NCBI GenBank assembly: GCA_020205615.1
Contig: CM035163.1
Location: 52,921,899 to 52,985,898 of the forward strand
Direction of reading: 5' to 3'
From: Panax quinquefolius
Taxonomy: Eukaryota > Streptophyta > Magnoliopsida > Apiales > Araliaceae
Length of the DNA: 64,000 bases
Shown here piece by piece: positions 22,148 through 35,041 of this stretch. The notes below the pieces were generated by a model, which was not told where the DNA came from, ran no database searches, and saw only the letters and a program-made list of their open reading frames with translations. Every line of letters begins with the position of its first letter. Positions within the stretch are counted from its first letter, which is position 1. Position numbers and translations under genes: made by a program.

Positions 22148-22560
22148 CACTCTGTTTCTGAGTTTTGAACAGAAAAGAAAAGAATAGAAAATTTAAATTA
22201 GAACAGAAAAGAAAAGAATAGAAAACTTGAAGTTTTCCTTTGTGTTGTTTCTGAGTTTTTAATAGAAAAGAATAGAAAATTTAAAATTGAGGACATGAGT
22301 TGTAACTTAAAATTTATTATATTAAAAGTTGAGGATAATATGGGAATTATAAAAATATTACTTATTCCAATTTCTTTTCCGTCCAAATCAGGACAATTTT
22401 GGACGAAAAACTTTGGCAGGAAAAGTGGCCAAGTTTTCTATTCATTTCTTTTCTTTTCCGTTTATTAAAAAACTCAGAAACATAAGAATTGGAAAGAAAA
22501 CTTAATTTTTCTGTCCATTTCTTTTCTTTTCTGTCCATTTTAAAACTCAGAAACAGAGCA
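22148..22560. mobile_element. MITE with CTCTGTTTCTGAG ends
   Basis: About 410 bases with terminal inverted repeats CTCTGTTTCTGAGTTTT at both ends. Subterminal GAACAGAAAAGAAAAGAATA is mirrored by CTTTTCTTTTCTGTCC on the other side. TAA immediately outside both ends (22145-22147, 22561-22563) would fit a PIF/Harbinger-type target duplication. A second copy of the end motif at 22249-22262 suggests internal duplication. Confidence 0.65.
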
Positions 22561-22752
22561 TAAAGATTTTTTTTAAATGACTTTTATAGACTATGAAATA
22601 AGTAACAGACTTTTATAAACTTTTTATCAAGACTGTGATGAACTTTTGTATACTTCTAATATCTCTTGCAACTTATATTAATTGTTAATTAGTCCATGTG
22701 TACAACATCTCTTTCTTTTTTCATGAACTAGAGTAAAATCTCATTATATTAT
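22561..22752. other. AT-rich spacer, no gene seen
   Basis: Short stretch between the MITE and the next LTR. The repeated ACTTTTATA words match sequence to the left of the MITE. Confidence 0.4.
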
Positions 22753-24013
22753 TGTGACGCCCCCAAAATAGGTATACATCACCTATTCTGAGTCGCCAAA
22801 TACATGGTACAGAATGCAAATACAATCTTAAATATACAACATAAACTGTGAGTTTTAATACAAACATTGTCTTCTAGACAGTATTAAAACTCAAAATAAG
22901 TCCTCAATACATTTATTAACACACTATTTCACAGAATAGTGAGGACTACTAATGTTATCCTCTGGACCATTATTTCGTTCCCCGACTTGTTCCAGCTATA
23001 TTCTCATTTCCTGAAGAGAACAGTGAAAGAAAGGGTGAGCTCAACTAGCTCAGTAAGAAATATTATGACTAAGATAATGCAGAATAAATTATTATTAGTC
23101 TTCAACAATGTTAAACTGATAAAAATAATAGATATCAAGTTTAACTGCAACGGAACAAGCAATCCATTAAAAGAGTCAAGTAGAGAATAAAATCTACTAT
23201 CTTTTATGATTTAAAAAGTTTTTCATCACTTTTATCGCTGAGACTCAGCTTAATAATTAATCCACATCATCGAATCACCCTTGCACTACGGTCAAGGATA
23301 TTCTTTAGTATCACGACCACAAATTTTCCATGCACTACGGGCCAATGATATTCGTGTATTCATTAATGGTCATAATCATGCCAATAACTGTTCATCAATG
23401 CACTACGAGCCAATGAGGACTTTTATCACATCATTTGTAATATTACGGTCATGATTACATCGAATAATCCCTGGTTATAATCATACCAAGTCCATCTATA
23501 CACTACAGGCCACATATGACTTTCAAAAAAAATATAAACAAGAGGATGATGACAATGATATAAGAATTCAATAAAACAAGTTCACGAATTAATTTATTCA
23601 GGAACTAATAACGTCTAAATTATCAACATGATACTTCTTTGTAGAGAAAAATTCAAGAATGCTCAGAAGAATATTTCCATGAAAAGATACTGGATGAAGC
23701 GCAAATATCAAGGATATTCCACTAATTTCATGGAATATAGAAGTCAAAACTTTAAACAACTGAGTATAATAAAGAATGGAATAACAAAAGAAATCACCAT
23801 GCATGCAGTACTTCGCATAGACAGGTTATTCTAACAGAATAATAAATAACGGAACCAGTCAAAGAAATTACATGCAAGCGAGGATGTTCCAACAGAATAA
23901 TAAAGAATGGAATAACAACAAAAATCACCATGCATGTGGTACTTCGCATAGACAGGTTATTCCAACAGAATACTAAATAACGGAACTAGGTCAGGCATAA
24001 TACGCACCGACAG
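22753..24013 (-). repeat. Type A LTR, interrupted by the outer type B element
   Basis: Minus-strand LTR whose 3' end (GGGGGCGTCACA) is at 22753. It follows the type A LTR from its end back through the AGTGCAT repeat block (23270-23520) to the CATGCATG repeats (23790-24000), then stops where a TGTAAGACCCC start begins at 24014. The rest of this LTR should lie beyond the right edge of the window, after the outer type B element. Confidence 0.85.
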
Positions 24014-24370
24014 TGTAAGACCCCAACTTATTATTTAATGAAACTAAATTTCCTCTATTTATTATCTTGAAATAGTAAGGGTTGATTTGATTAATGTGGT
24101 AAGTTATGGGTAAAATGCGCAATTATTTCAAACAAGCAAGTGGTTTTAAAATATTCATTGTTGACGGGGAATATTCGTTTGGTTGAGGAATATATTTCTT
24201 TGTCGGGGAATATTAAATGCTGACAAGCGACCTGTGGGCCCCATGTGAAGCGATTGGATGAAGAAAGCGACAAGAATAAGTTGATTATAAATAATTGGTA
24301 TGTAGTTATTACAATTATCTTGTTGGAATACCGGTGTTTAAAAACACGATTACACTGCGGTATTACACTG
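24014..24370 (+). repeat. Outer type B 5' LTR, piece 1
   Basis: First 357 bases of the LTR, starting TGTAAGACCCCAACTT. It ends GGTATTACAC(TG) at the insertion point of the next element. The same sequence in the 3' LTR (63620-63626) reads on into ACACCAATAATTG. Confidence 0.9.
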
Positions 24371-24879
24371 TGTGACGACCCCAAAATAGGTATACATCAC
24401 CCATTACGAGTTGTCAATACATGTGCGAAACAACTACAACTTTATTATTACAACGAGTAAAGCGTGAGTTTAAATACAAATATTATCTTCTAGACAATAT
24501 TTATACTCAAATAAATCCTCATCACATTTATTGATACATTATTTTACAAAAATGGTGAGGACTACTAAACAATCCTTTCTAAAACCTTCATTCCATACCC
24601 AGGCTGCGTACTACATTTATATTCTCGCCTCACGAGAAGAATGGAACAAAAAGGAAAAGGGTGAGCTCAACTAGCTCGATAAAGAATATTATGACTAAGA
24701 TAATATCTGACAAATTATCGTTAGTCTTCAAGGGAAAAATTTAATAGAATCTGATAGACAACAAGTTTGAGATCAATATTATTGGTGAAATAATAATTCA
24801 TAGAAGAGTTACGTAGAGAATGAAATCTACTATAATCTATGAATTTAACGGTCCTCATCAATATTTTATCCTGTAACAT

Positions 24880-25105
24880 CAATCGATATTCATCTCAAAT
24901 CAAACATTCATCTTTTTACTTCTGAGCCAAAGATATTCATTAATCGGTCATGTTCATCTCAACACTTTGTTCATCTTTGCACTTCTGGGCCAAAGATATT
25001 CATCGATTAAGTCGTATTCATTTAAACACTGTTCATCTTTGCACTACAGCCAAAGATATTCTTGAAATCATTCATCTTTGCACTACTGGGCGAAGATATT
25101 CAATA
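24880..25105 (-). repeat. CATCTTTGCAC tandem repeats in the LTR
   Basis: Four to five units of about 50 bases, each with CATCTTTGCACT and CCAAAGATATTC. The same array is found at 32325-32540. Confidence 0.8.
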
Positions 25106-25439
25106 ATATCATCATTTAAGGCGAGGATGATGATGAAAATATTTTTAAAAAGCGAATCCGGTGAAACAAAATGACAAGGATTAAGGATTAAGGATTAGTA
25201 CTTTGTTTTATCCATGTCAACAATACCTCAAAAATAATCATAGTGGTGTAAAATTGAGAATGATCAAAACATGGATCTGATCAAAGCTAGTATCCAAAAT
25301 AGATATTTTAGACGAAAAGAAGAAATTTTATTTTTCGATGAATAGTCTTAGTATATCGTGAATAGTCTTAGTATCGTGAATAGTGCCGATATCGTGAATA
25401 GTAACTCAAACACCAAAAGATAGAAATTCTGAAAAAAAA

Positions 25440-25545
25440 AAAAAATATTTTCGCGCTTCATGAATAGTACTCGTGAATAGTAACTTCGTGAATAGTAACT
25501 CATGAATAGTAACTTCGTGAATAGTAACTTATAAATAGTAACCCC
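25440..25545 (-). repeat. GAATAGTAACT minisatellite
   Basis: Units of 12-17 bases, (CGT)GAATAGTAACT, about six copies. It lies upstream of the TATA box in LTR orientation and recurs at 32870-32965. Confidence 0.8.
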
Positions 25546-25815
25546 CGACATGAAAAAGTTCCAAATTTGATAAAAACTTCAGATCGACATTTGGTATAAT
25601 GATATTGAAGAAATAATATCATTCTGAAAAAAATAATATCCTTACCTCAAAGAATCGATTGCCGGAAGGAAAGGTCGGAGTGATCTTTGAATGAAACTTA
25701 TCTTGAGCAATGACAACTCTCAAAGTATCTAAATACTCACAAAATACGCTCGATAATATAGAGAGAAAGAGAAAACTTTGTTTACGGTGTGATTTTCAAT
25801 TCTAACTTAGCCCTC

Positions 25816-25823
25816 TATTTATA
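25816..25823 (-). promoter_or_regulatory. TATA box, nested type B 3' LTR
   Basis: TATAAATA on the minus strand in CCTATAAATAGAGGGCTAAG, matching 33230-33237. Confidence 0.6.
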
Positions 25824-27046
25824 GGAAAATGTTAAGCAAAAGCGGACTTGACACTGCTACACGATGGCTTTACACGCTACTATTGCCACCCACCACATTT
25901 GAAATAAAATTCAGCACATTTCTTCACCAACCACAAGTGGGGCCCACTCAATTCTAGAATTTTCCACCAAAATCAATTATAAACCTAATTTAGAATCAAT
26001 CACCTCTTAAAATTCATAACAAATCATTCGTTCTTTTTAACGGTTCAAAATTTGTGGACATATACTCAACTTATGTATGTATAACATATCCAAAAATTAC
26101 AACGATCAATGGTCGGATTAAATATTATAACTCATACAATAAAGCTATAATAACACAGGATTTGATCTTTTAATACCTCGATCAAACAAAATACAAATAA
26201 AACATCTCAAACATTAATTCCTTCATTAATAACCACATAAATAAATCCATCATTTATATCCACATAAAATAAATATTTCTTTATCATATGAATCAATAAT
26301 TAATTATTCACAAATAATATTACGAGAATCCTGATTAATTATGACGGTAGTTCGAGGAAGAGGGCTTTCAGATAAGGATTTCTCCTTCTTGACGGCATGA
26401 TTAGGTGACCAAACCTCTCCTTGTGAGAACTTTCTAGACATTGCCAATAATGCTATCTAATAATATTATTCAAATAATATGAATTATTGATCGATAATGG
26501 AGATAATAATGCGGTGACAATTATTGAACAAGCAATGATAATATAAAATATCATCAATGACAATTATTGAATCAATAAAATAAAATATTGAGCGGTAACT
26601 CTTGTGAAAATTATTGAGTAGTGCCTTCTTACGTAAGGATCGATAATTCAACAATTACATGTGCAATCTGGTGTCTTCTTTGTGCGACCCCAGCGTATTC
26701 ATCGTATTTTAACCACCGGGTATTCAGTGAGATACTTGAATAACAACTTCGTAGTTATTTTTAACCAACTTATATTTGTCGTTTTCTTCATCCAATCGCT
26801 TTTAGTTATGGGGCATTTGCATTGGGCTTGGCAAGTAAATACGAATATTCCCGAAGCGATCTGAATATTCCACGACCAAACGAATATTCCCAGACAAAAA
26901 TGAATATTTTATAACCACTTGCTTATTTTGAAATATTTGCGTATTTAACCCATAACTATCCACATTAATCAAATCAACCCTTACTATTTCAAAATAATAA
27001 ATAAAGGAAATTCCTTTTTATTTAAAAAATTTGAGGGGTCTTACTG

Positions 27047-27059
27047 ACCTCCCCTCCTT
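27047..27059 (-). other. Polypurine tract
   Basis: AAGGAGGGGAGGT on the minus strand, directly before the 3' LTR. It is identical to the tract of the outer element at 63248. Confidence 0.85.
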
Positions 27060-28520
27060 ATGAAATTTCGTCCTCGAAATTGGCGTCGACGTACTGCAGT
27101 GTTTGAAAAGGTGAGGATACCTCGCTTTCGTTTTCCGTTTCAATTTCGGTCATTTCCTCTATAGCATGATTCCTCCACAAAACTTTAACTTGTGGTATGA
27201 CCTTTCTTAGCGTAGGACATGCTCCTTCCTTCTATCCAAGATCTTGATAGGTGTACCTCCTCATACGTTAAGTCTTGGCTATCTCGTGGGTTCTAACTTT
27301 CGATAGCGTGGTTGGGTCTTTCACATATTTGAAATACGGATATATGAAACACATTATGAACACGAGACATACTCGGAGGTAACTTGCAAGTCTATAGGCT
27401 ACATTTCCTACTCGGTCGAGAATTTGAAATGGACCGATAAATCGTGGATTGAGCTTTCCTCTCTTCCCAAATCTTGTAACTCCCTTCCGTGGAATGACTC
27501 GTAACAATACATGATCCCTACATTAAATTCCCGTCCTTTCGATGAAGATCCGCATAACTCTTTTTGTCGATCTTGTCTTGGTTTGTATCGTTGTCGAATC
27601 ATTTGGATCTTTTCGGTAGTCATATACGTCTTAACTTTCGGGTCCCAACAATGTTGCTTCACCCACCTCATCCCAACATATTGGAAGCGACATTTTCGTC
27701 CATATAATGCTTGAATGGAGCCACACTATACTTGCACGATAAGCTTTGTTGTTGTAGGAGAATTCCACTGATGGTAAATACTTATCAACTACCCTTGAAG
27801 TCAGGACCACGAGTCTTAATAAATCTTCAAGAGTTTGAATAGTCCTCTCGATTGTCCGTCTGGTTTGGGGATGGTATGCGAACTAAATCGCAAATCCGTG
27901 CCCATAGCTTTTTGCAAGCTAACCCAAAATCTTGAAGTGAATCTTGGGTCACGATCCGAAACTATGGATACTGAGGCATGCCATACAACCTCACAATCTC
28001 ATTTACGTACATACTAGCAAGGCGTTCAAGTGAATAAGTCTCCGTATCGGCAAGAAATGGCGAGACTTGGTTAATCTATCAACAATAACCCAAATAGCAT
28101 TGATGCCTTGAGAAAGCGAAGTAGGAAGACGTGTAACGAAATCCATGGTAATGTGTTCCCACTTCCATTAGGAATCTCAAGTGGTTGCAAGCGGACCCTT
28201 AGGTACTAGATGCTCGCCTTTACACGTTAGCAAGTTAAACACATCGAGATAAACTTTGCAATCTCTCTCTTCATATTATTCCACCAAAATGTATGTCGAA
28301 GATCACGATACATTTTAGTACTTCGAGGATGGATTGCAAATGGTGTATTGTGTGCCTCCATCATAATCTTGTACTTCAAATCCAGTCGTTAGGAACACAA
28401 AGTCTAGAGTGGACTCAAAGTATTCCTTCTTCATCAATTCTCGCTTAGGAATAGCTCCTTCTTGTACTTTCTTCTTCATACATATCGGCTCAAGATTCGG
28501 TGGCTTGAGCGACCTTAACT
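27060..28520 (-). pseudogene. Integrase with chromodomain, nested type B element
   Basis: Minus-strand remains of the Pol C-terminus. From upstream to downstream: the HHCC zinc region near 28500-28250, core pieces with DRLTKS-like and [12 protein letters not shown] blocks around 28070-27900, [17 protein letters not shown] sequence near 27660, [21 protein letters not shown] (27420-27500), and a chromodomain ending RNHAIEEMT-like near 27160. The frame breaks about every 100-300 bases, so no integrase can be made. It is similar to 61760-63230 of the outer element at nearly every position, with mostly short length differences. Confidence 0.85.
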
Positions 28521-29060
28521 TTTTCTATTAAAGTTGGCTCTGTCGTATACTTGACATCATCGCTTTTCGTTCCGCATATGATCTTCTACTCAATCGTCGT
28601 CATTACCACGTTAAACTTTACCGGGATGGTATTGAATAGTGTGGTCGTAGTCTTTTCAATAGCTCGAGCCAGCGTCATTTGCCGCATGTTGAGTTCTTTT
28701 GAGTGAAGAAATATTTAAGGCTTTTATGGTGCGAATATATCTCCACTTTCTCCCCATATAGATAGTGCCTCCATATTTTTTAGCGAAAGCGCATTGCTTT
28801 GCTTGACTCTAGATCATGAGTAGGATAATTCCTCTCATATTCTTTAAGTTGTCGCGAGGCATAAGCTATGACTTTCCCACGTTGCATGAGAACACATCCT
28901 AACCCTTTGCTAAAGCATCATTTGTAGATAACAAATCCATCAAGAACCGGATGGTATTGTTAGAAACAGTCTTAGAAATAAGTCTCTCTTAAGCTCTTGG
29001 AAACTTTTCTCGCATTCTTCGCTCCAAGCGAATTTTGTATCCTTTAGGAGTTAGGTGAGT
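28521..29060 (-). pseudogene. RNase H, nested type B element
   Basis: Minus-strand pieces equivalent to 61191-61760 of the outer element: the ALSRRSY-like end near 28590, a [12 protein letters not shown] block near 28700, a HDLELA-like block near 28820 and the [12 protein letters not shown] region near 28890. The domain removes the RNA strand during reverse transcription. Frames are broken. Confidence 0.75.
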
Positions 29061-29990
29061 TAATGGAGTAGCGATTAGAAAACCCCTTCCACGAATCTCC
29101 GATAATAACCAATTAAGCCCAAAAAGCTTCGTACTTGATCACAAACTTGGTTGCTCCCAACTTTGTATTGCTTGATCTTGGCCGGATCAGCAGATACTCC
29201 ATGTTTTGACACCACATGCCCAAGAAATGCTACTTCCTCAAGCGAACTCGCATTTCTTCAATTTGGCATATAGTTGGTTTTCACGAAGCCTTTGGAGTAC
29301 CGACTTCAAATGGTGCTCATGATCTTCACGACTTTTGGAATATATAAGGATGTCATCAATAAAAACAACAACGGCCGATCAAATATTCCTTGAATACTCG
29401 GTTCATCATATCCATGAAAGCCGCGAGGAGCATTAGTTAGTCAGAAAGACATGACTAAAAATTCATAATGCCCATCTGGGAGTTACGAAGGCGGTCTTTG
29501 GAATATCCTCGGTTCTAATTTTCGGTGATGATATCGAGCGAAGATCGATTTTGAAAAGAATTGTGCCCCCTTGCATTGGTCAAACAAGTCATCAATACGA
29601 GGTGAGGATACCTATTCTTGATGGTGACATGGTTCGATTCCCGATAGTCAATACAAAAGTCGCATACTCCGTCTTTCTTTTTACAAATAAAGCAGAGCAC
29701 CCCGAGGAGATGTCTTAGGGCCGAATGAAACCGATGTCCAACAATTCACGTAGTTGGACCTTTAACTCTGAAGTTCAATAGGAGCCATTCGATATGGGGT
29801 TTTAGAAATGGGCTTTGTGCGAGTTCAAGATCAATAAAGAATTCAACTTCACGTTACGGGGTAGGCCGGGAAGTTCTTTGAAATCGTCGGGAAAGTCGAT
29901 AACAACGGGAATATTATTCAAATTTGGCGTGTCTTTATTCAAATCCATAACATGGGCTAAGAAAGCTTGACATCCGTTTTTCAATAAGCG
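29061..29990 (-). pseudogene. Reverse transcriptase, nested type B element
   Basis: Minus-strand frames hold the RT core. KKDGVCDFCIDYRESNHVTI (29600-29690) contains the conserved CIDYRELN region with E-to-E-S changes. The catalytic FIDD is encoded at 29352-29363, and the fingers/palm entry (EELK..L.EL) is near 29740. The frame is split between at least three phases. The reverse transcriptase would copy element RNA into DNA from a tRNA primer. Not functional as written. Confidence 0.82.
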
Positions 29991-30430
29991 AATAGCTTTA
30001 TGATTAGATATGAGCGGTGATTGATTTTAATGGTTTAGTTGCTTGAATTAAATACAATGGGTTGGTTAGGAATATGAAAACTAACAACCTTACGAAAACA
30101 ATCAATTTTGGCATGATGAGTAGTTAACGATCAATCCTAAAATCACATCAAAAGCAAGTATCTTTAAAGAGATAAGGTCGGCGGGTAAGGTGATGGTGCC
30201 AACTTGAATCAAACAAAATTTATAAGCAGTGGATGTGATGAAAGTTTCTCTAGCGGAGTTTCCACGAGATAGGTCAAAGTCTAATTTCTCGAGTCGAGTT
30301 TAAGCGTTGAGCACCTGGCGGGAGAGATAAATGAATGGGTAGCACCGGTATGAGTAAGGTATAAACTTTGAGAATTTATAAATAGCTTACCGTGATCACC
30401 TCGTTTGGGTTCCTCGCATTATGACCCGAT
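29991..30430 (-). pseudogene. Aspartic protease, nested type B element
   Basis: Equivalent to 59812-60324. The LGIDWLTTH-like block is near 30115, and the active-site region near 30330-30350 reads HTGATHSFIS, so the catalytic Asp of the DTG triad is not visible in that frame. The ASSR-like NPNEVITGKLI region lies near 30390. It would cleave Gag-Pol. Confidence 0.65.
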
Positions 30431-31660
30431 CACTGACAAAAGCGCTCTTCCGGAATCGTTGACTTTGACTTTTACGGGGCGATCTTTTGAGTCACCGTCC
30501 CCATTGAACTAGGTTTTCACTCTGCGTCTGATCTCGGCGATATGTCCTTCCTCCACAACTATAGCATACCTTGATTTGTTGTGGGCGGTTTTGGTGATAT
30601 GTCCCTCTTTTCGCATTTGTAGTATATATGGGTGGTGGTTCTCCTCCCTTAGAACCGATTCTTTCTTAAGCCTTTATCGTCTTCACATAGTCGTTGTTAA
30701 ATCTCCTCTTTTAAAATCTCCTCGACTCGCTTCTTACATTTTCATGACCATGATTACCACGAGTGGTTACCATTTACTGTCCGTCTGTTTCTTTCTCATG
30801 AGTTATCATTATTCATTATTTGCTATCTACAGTACGATCCTAGTTATGGTCCTCGGTTGGTAGTACTCGTTATCTCGCTCTAATAATTGAGCCTATTTTA
30901 CAACATCTCGAATAAAGAGAAAGTTTATGAGAAATGAGATCTTGGCGTATCTTGGGGTTTCAAACCTCTAAGAAACATCCGCGTCATCGTTCCTCATTCT
31001 CCACCAAATGAGGTCTGCAAACACGGATAACTCTGCAAACTTTGCCTCGTCTTTGAGAGACCGTCGTGTTGTTTTGCTCTAATCGATGAACTCCACTTCC
31101 TTCATATAGCCGAACACTTTCGGAAAGTATTTGTCATTAAATAGTCTCTGAAAGCGTCTCCCGAGACATCTTTGAGTGCGGTGGATGGAGTGCGCTTCCT
31201 GAGACTCCCACCGATGTCTGCCTGCCACGGAACATAAAGGTGGCGAATGGAACCTTCTGTTCCTCCGTGCATCCCAAGACATCGAATATCTTGGTAATTT
31301 GTTTGACCCGTGTTTCCGCCGTGATCGGATCTGGCTTTCCCTTAAATTACGGTGGTCCTGACTCTTTGAAGCTGCTTGCATTTGTGACAACCCGTGAATT
31401 GCTATCATTTCCTCTCGTATTTTGAACACGAGTCTCCCTCGTCGATTTTGCATGAGCTGCAAAAGGCTTCTAAACATCCCTCGTTCATCATCGCTTTCGG
31501 TGGTGTTGTTCGCGGGAGGAACATTGCCGACTGTTGCACGTTCTCCTCGTTGGTAAATCTGAGGCATCTCCACGGTCTCATTTACTCCTTTATTAATATT
31601 CTCGATCGACATTCTCAAATCTTGTCATAAAACAAGGGTTAATTAAGGAAATCAATATAT
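30431..31660 (-). pseudogene. Gag, nested type B element
   Basis: The longest frame, 31079-31618, starts MRMSIENINKGVNETVEMPQ and ends LFNDKYFPKVFGYMKEVEF, but its middle is out of phase with the expected Gag (the IFDVLGC block is near 31280 in another frame). Two CCHC-type knuckles follow near 30540-30620 (CYSCGG, CYKCEK), both damaged. This copy keeps the start region (MSIENINKG) that the outer element has lost, so it helps define the family's Gag start. Confidence 0.8.
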
Positions 31661-31797
31661 CACATAATATCCCTATATCTTGACCAACTAACAAAATAAG
31701 CTTAGGTAGGACACCTTTAGCGAAGGATTTACTCGTCTCTCCCTCCTAGTTCTATTCCCGATCTCATGGAGATCATATCCTAAGCTCGATACCAATT
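31661..31797 (-). other. Leader and primer-binding site of the nested type B element
   Basis: TGGTATCGAGCTTA on the minus strand (31781-31794) lies a few bases after the 5' LTR. It resembles the usual site for initiator methionine tRNA (TGGTATCAGAGC), with one base missing. The short leader then runs to gag. Confidence 0.7.
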
Positions 31798-34466
31798 TGT
31801 GGCGACCCCAAAATAGGTATACATCACCCATTACGAGTTGTCGATACATGAGTGCGAAACAACTACAACTTTATTATTACAACAAATAAAGCTGTGAGTT
31901 TAAATACAAATATTATCTTACAGACAATATTTATACTCAAATAAATCCTCATCACATTTATTGATACATTATTTTACAAAAATGGTGAGGACTACTAAAC
32001 AATCCTTTCTAAAACCTTCATTCCATACCAGAGGCTCGTGCTCCATTTATATTCTCGCCTCACGAGAAGAATGGAACAAAAAGGAAAAGGGTGAGCTCAA
32101 CTATTTCGATAAAGAATATTATGACTAAGATAATATACAACAAATTATCGTTAGTCTTCACGAGGAAAAATTTAATAGAATCTGATAGACAACAAGTTTC
32201 GGATCAATATTCGCGGCGTGAAATAATAATTTCATAGAAGAGTTACGTAGAGAATGAAATCTACTATAATCTATGAATTTAACGGTCCTCATCAATATTT
32301 TATCCCTATAACATCAATCGATATTCATCTCAAATCAAACATTCATCTTTTACTTCTGGGCCAAAGATATTCATTAATCGGTCGTGTTCATCTCAACTTT
32401 TGTTCATCTTTGCACTTCAGGCCAAAGATATTCATCGATTAGTCGTATTCATTTAAACACTGTTCATCTTTTGCACTTCTGGGCCAAAGATATTCTTGAA
32501 ATCATTCATCTTTTTTACTGAGGCCGAAGATATTCAATAATATCATCATTTTAAGGAGAGGATGATGAAAAATATTTTTAAAAAGCGAATCCGGTGAAAC
32601 AAAATGACAAGGATTAAGGATTAAGGATTAGTACTTTGTTTTATCCATGTCAACAATACCTCAAAAAATAATCGTAGTGGTGTAAAATTGAGAATGATCA
32701 AAACATGGATACAATCAAAGCTAGTATCCAAAATAGATATTTTAGAAAAAGAAGAAATTTTTTTTTTCGATGAATGATGTATCGTGAATAGTCTTGAGTA
32801 TCGTGAATAGTGCCGTATCGTGAATAGTAACTCAGACACCAAAAGATAGAAATTCCACAAAAAAACATTTTCACGCTTCATGAATAGTACTCGTGAATAG
32901 TAACTTCGTGAATAGTAACTCATGAATAGTAACTCGTGAATAGTAACTTATGAATAGTAACCAGACATGAAAAAATTCCAAATTTGATAAAAACTTGGAT
33001 CGACATTTTGACGATAATGATATTGAAGAAATAATATCATTCTGAAAAAAATAATATCCCTTACCTCAAAGAATCGGTACCGGAAGGAAAGGTCGGAAGT
33101 GATCTTTGAATGAAACTTATCTTTGACAACAACTCTCAAAGTATCTAAATACTCACAAAATCGCTCGATAATATAGAGAGAAGAGAAAACTTTGTTTACG
33201 GTGTGATTTTCAATTCTAACTTAGCCCTCTATTTATAGGAAAATGTTAGCCTTGCAAAAGCAGACTTGACTTTACTACTACTGATGGCTTTACACGCTAC
33301 TATTGCCACCCACCACATTTGAAATAAAATTCAGCACATTTCTTCACCAACCACAAGTGGGGCCCACTCAATTCTAGAATTTTCCACCAAAATCAATTAT
33401 AAACCTAATTTAGAATCAATCACCTCTTAAAATTCATAACAAATCATTCGTTCTTTTTAACGGTTCAAAATTTGTGGACATATACTCAACTTATGTATGT
33501 ATAACATATATCCAAAATTACAACGATCCAGCGGTCGGATTAAATATTATAACTCACACAATAAAGCTATAATAACACCGATTTGATCTTTTAATACCTC
33601 GATCAGGCAAAATACAAATAAAACATCTCAAAGCATTAATTCCTTCATTAATAACCACATAAATAAATCCATCATTTATATCCACATAAAATAAATATTT
33701 CTTTATCATATGAATCAATAATTAATTATTCACAAATAATATTCGAGAATCACAATTATAATGACGGTAGTTCCGGAAAGGGGGCTTTCAGATAAGGATT
33801 TCTCCTTCTTGGGCCTTGATTAGGTGACCAAACCTCTCCTTGTGAGAACTTTCTAGACATTGCCAATAATGCTATCTAATAATATTATTCAAATAATATG
33901 AATTATTGATCGATAATGGAGATAATAATGCGGTGACAATTATTGAGCAATGATAATATAAAATATCAACGCAGACAATTATTGAATCAATAAAATAAAA
34001 TATTGAGCGATAACTCTTGTGAAAATTATTGAGTAGTGCCTTCTTACGTAAGGATCGATAATTCAACAATTACAATATGCAATCTGCAGGTATCTCTTCT
34101 TGTGCGACCAGCGTATTCTTGTATTTTAACCACCGGGTATTCCAGCGGTGATTAACTTGGTAACAACTACTGTAGTTTTTTAACCAACTTATATTTGTCG
34201 TTTTCTTCATCCAATCGCTTTTTAGTTATGGGGCCCACACATGCATTTCGGCCGTAAATCACGAATATTCCCCACAAGCGATCTGAATATTCCACGACCA
34301 AACGAATATTCCAGACAAAAATGAATATTTTATAACCACTTGCTTATTTTGAAATATTTGCGTATTTAACCCTTAACTATCCACATTAATCAAATCAACC
34401 CTTACTATTTCAAAATAATAAATAAAGGAAATTCCTTTTTATTTAAAAAAATTTCGGGGTCTTACA
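31798..34466 (-). repeat. 5' LTR of the nested type B element
   Basis: 2669 bases, ends TGTAAGACCCC and GGTCGCCACA. TATA box at 33230-33237, CATCTTTGCAC repeats at 32325-32540 and GAATAGTAACT units at 32870-32965. It matches the 3' LTR (24371-27045) over its whole length, with differences mostly of one to three bases. Confidence 0.92.
33230..33237 (-). promoter_or_regulatory. TATA box, nested type B 5' LTR
   Basis: TATAAATA on the minus strand. This is the promoter that would drive full-length RNA of the nested element. Confidence 0.6.
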
Positions 34467-35041
34467 ACACCAATTATTGATTCTTACGTGTGAAGGCACT
34501 ACTCAATAATTATTATGATAATTATTGTCAAAGATTTTATTTTATTGATTCAATAATTGATGCGTTGATTATTTATATTATTGTTGTTTTAATAATTGTC
34601 ATTACGCATATATTTTCTATTATCAGACAATAATTCATATTATCTGAATAATATTATTAGATAACATTATTGGCAAAGTCAGAAAGTTACATACAGGAGA
34701 GGTTTGGTCATCTAATTGTATGCGCCAGAAGAGAGAGATCCTTATTGGAAAGCCCCTCTTTCTTAGGGCGCACGGTTGTCGATAATGTGATTACGTAATA
34801 TTATTTGTGAATAATTAATTATTGATTTATATGAAGAAGAAAATATTGATTTTATGCGAATATTGATAGAGAAAATTTTTTAATGTGACAATTGTTGAAA
34901 ATTAATATTTTATCTTTTTACGATAAAATAATTCATTTAAATATATTATTTTTACAATGAATGTGAGATATATGAGTATATAAGGAGGAAGAGTATTTTT
35001 GAGGCATTAAATGATTAACACATGTTTTTGTGTGTCGGTAG
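34467..35041 (+). repeat. Outer type B 5' LTR, piece 2
   Basis: Continues from 24370 at ACACCAATTATTG, matching 63622 to the end of the window, and runs to the copia insertion. Ends with the copia target duplication GGTAG at 35037-35041. Confidence 0.9.

Larger units (their letters stand above)
24371..27045 (-). repeat. 3' LTR of the nested type B element
   Basis: From TGTGACGACCCC at its distal end to GGGGTCTTAC at 27044, where one or two terminal bases look altered (TTACTG instead of TTACA). It contains the CATCTTTGCAC repeats, the GAATAGTAACT minisatellite and a TATA box at 25816-25823. Confidence 0.9.
24371..34466 (-). mobile_element. Complete nested type B chromovirus
   Basis: A 10.1 kb minus-strand element with both LTRs (24371-27045 and 31798-34466, about 2.67 kb each), primer-binding site near 31781-31794 and polypurine tract 27047-27059. 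It lies in the 5' LTR of the outer type B element. The right flank is ACACC. The left flank reads ACACTG, an imperfect form of the same five bases. Its coding region has many frameshifts, although the LTRs remain very alike. Host and guest LTRs belong to the same family in opposite orientation. Confidence 0.92.

Noticed and set aside
34460..34475. The outer type B 5' LTR looked 5'-truncated at 34467
   Set aside because: The missing 357 bases are at 24014-24370 on the other side of the nested element, in the right order and orientation.
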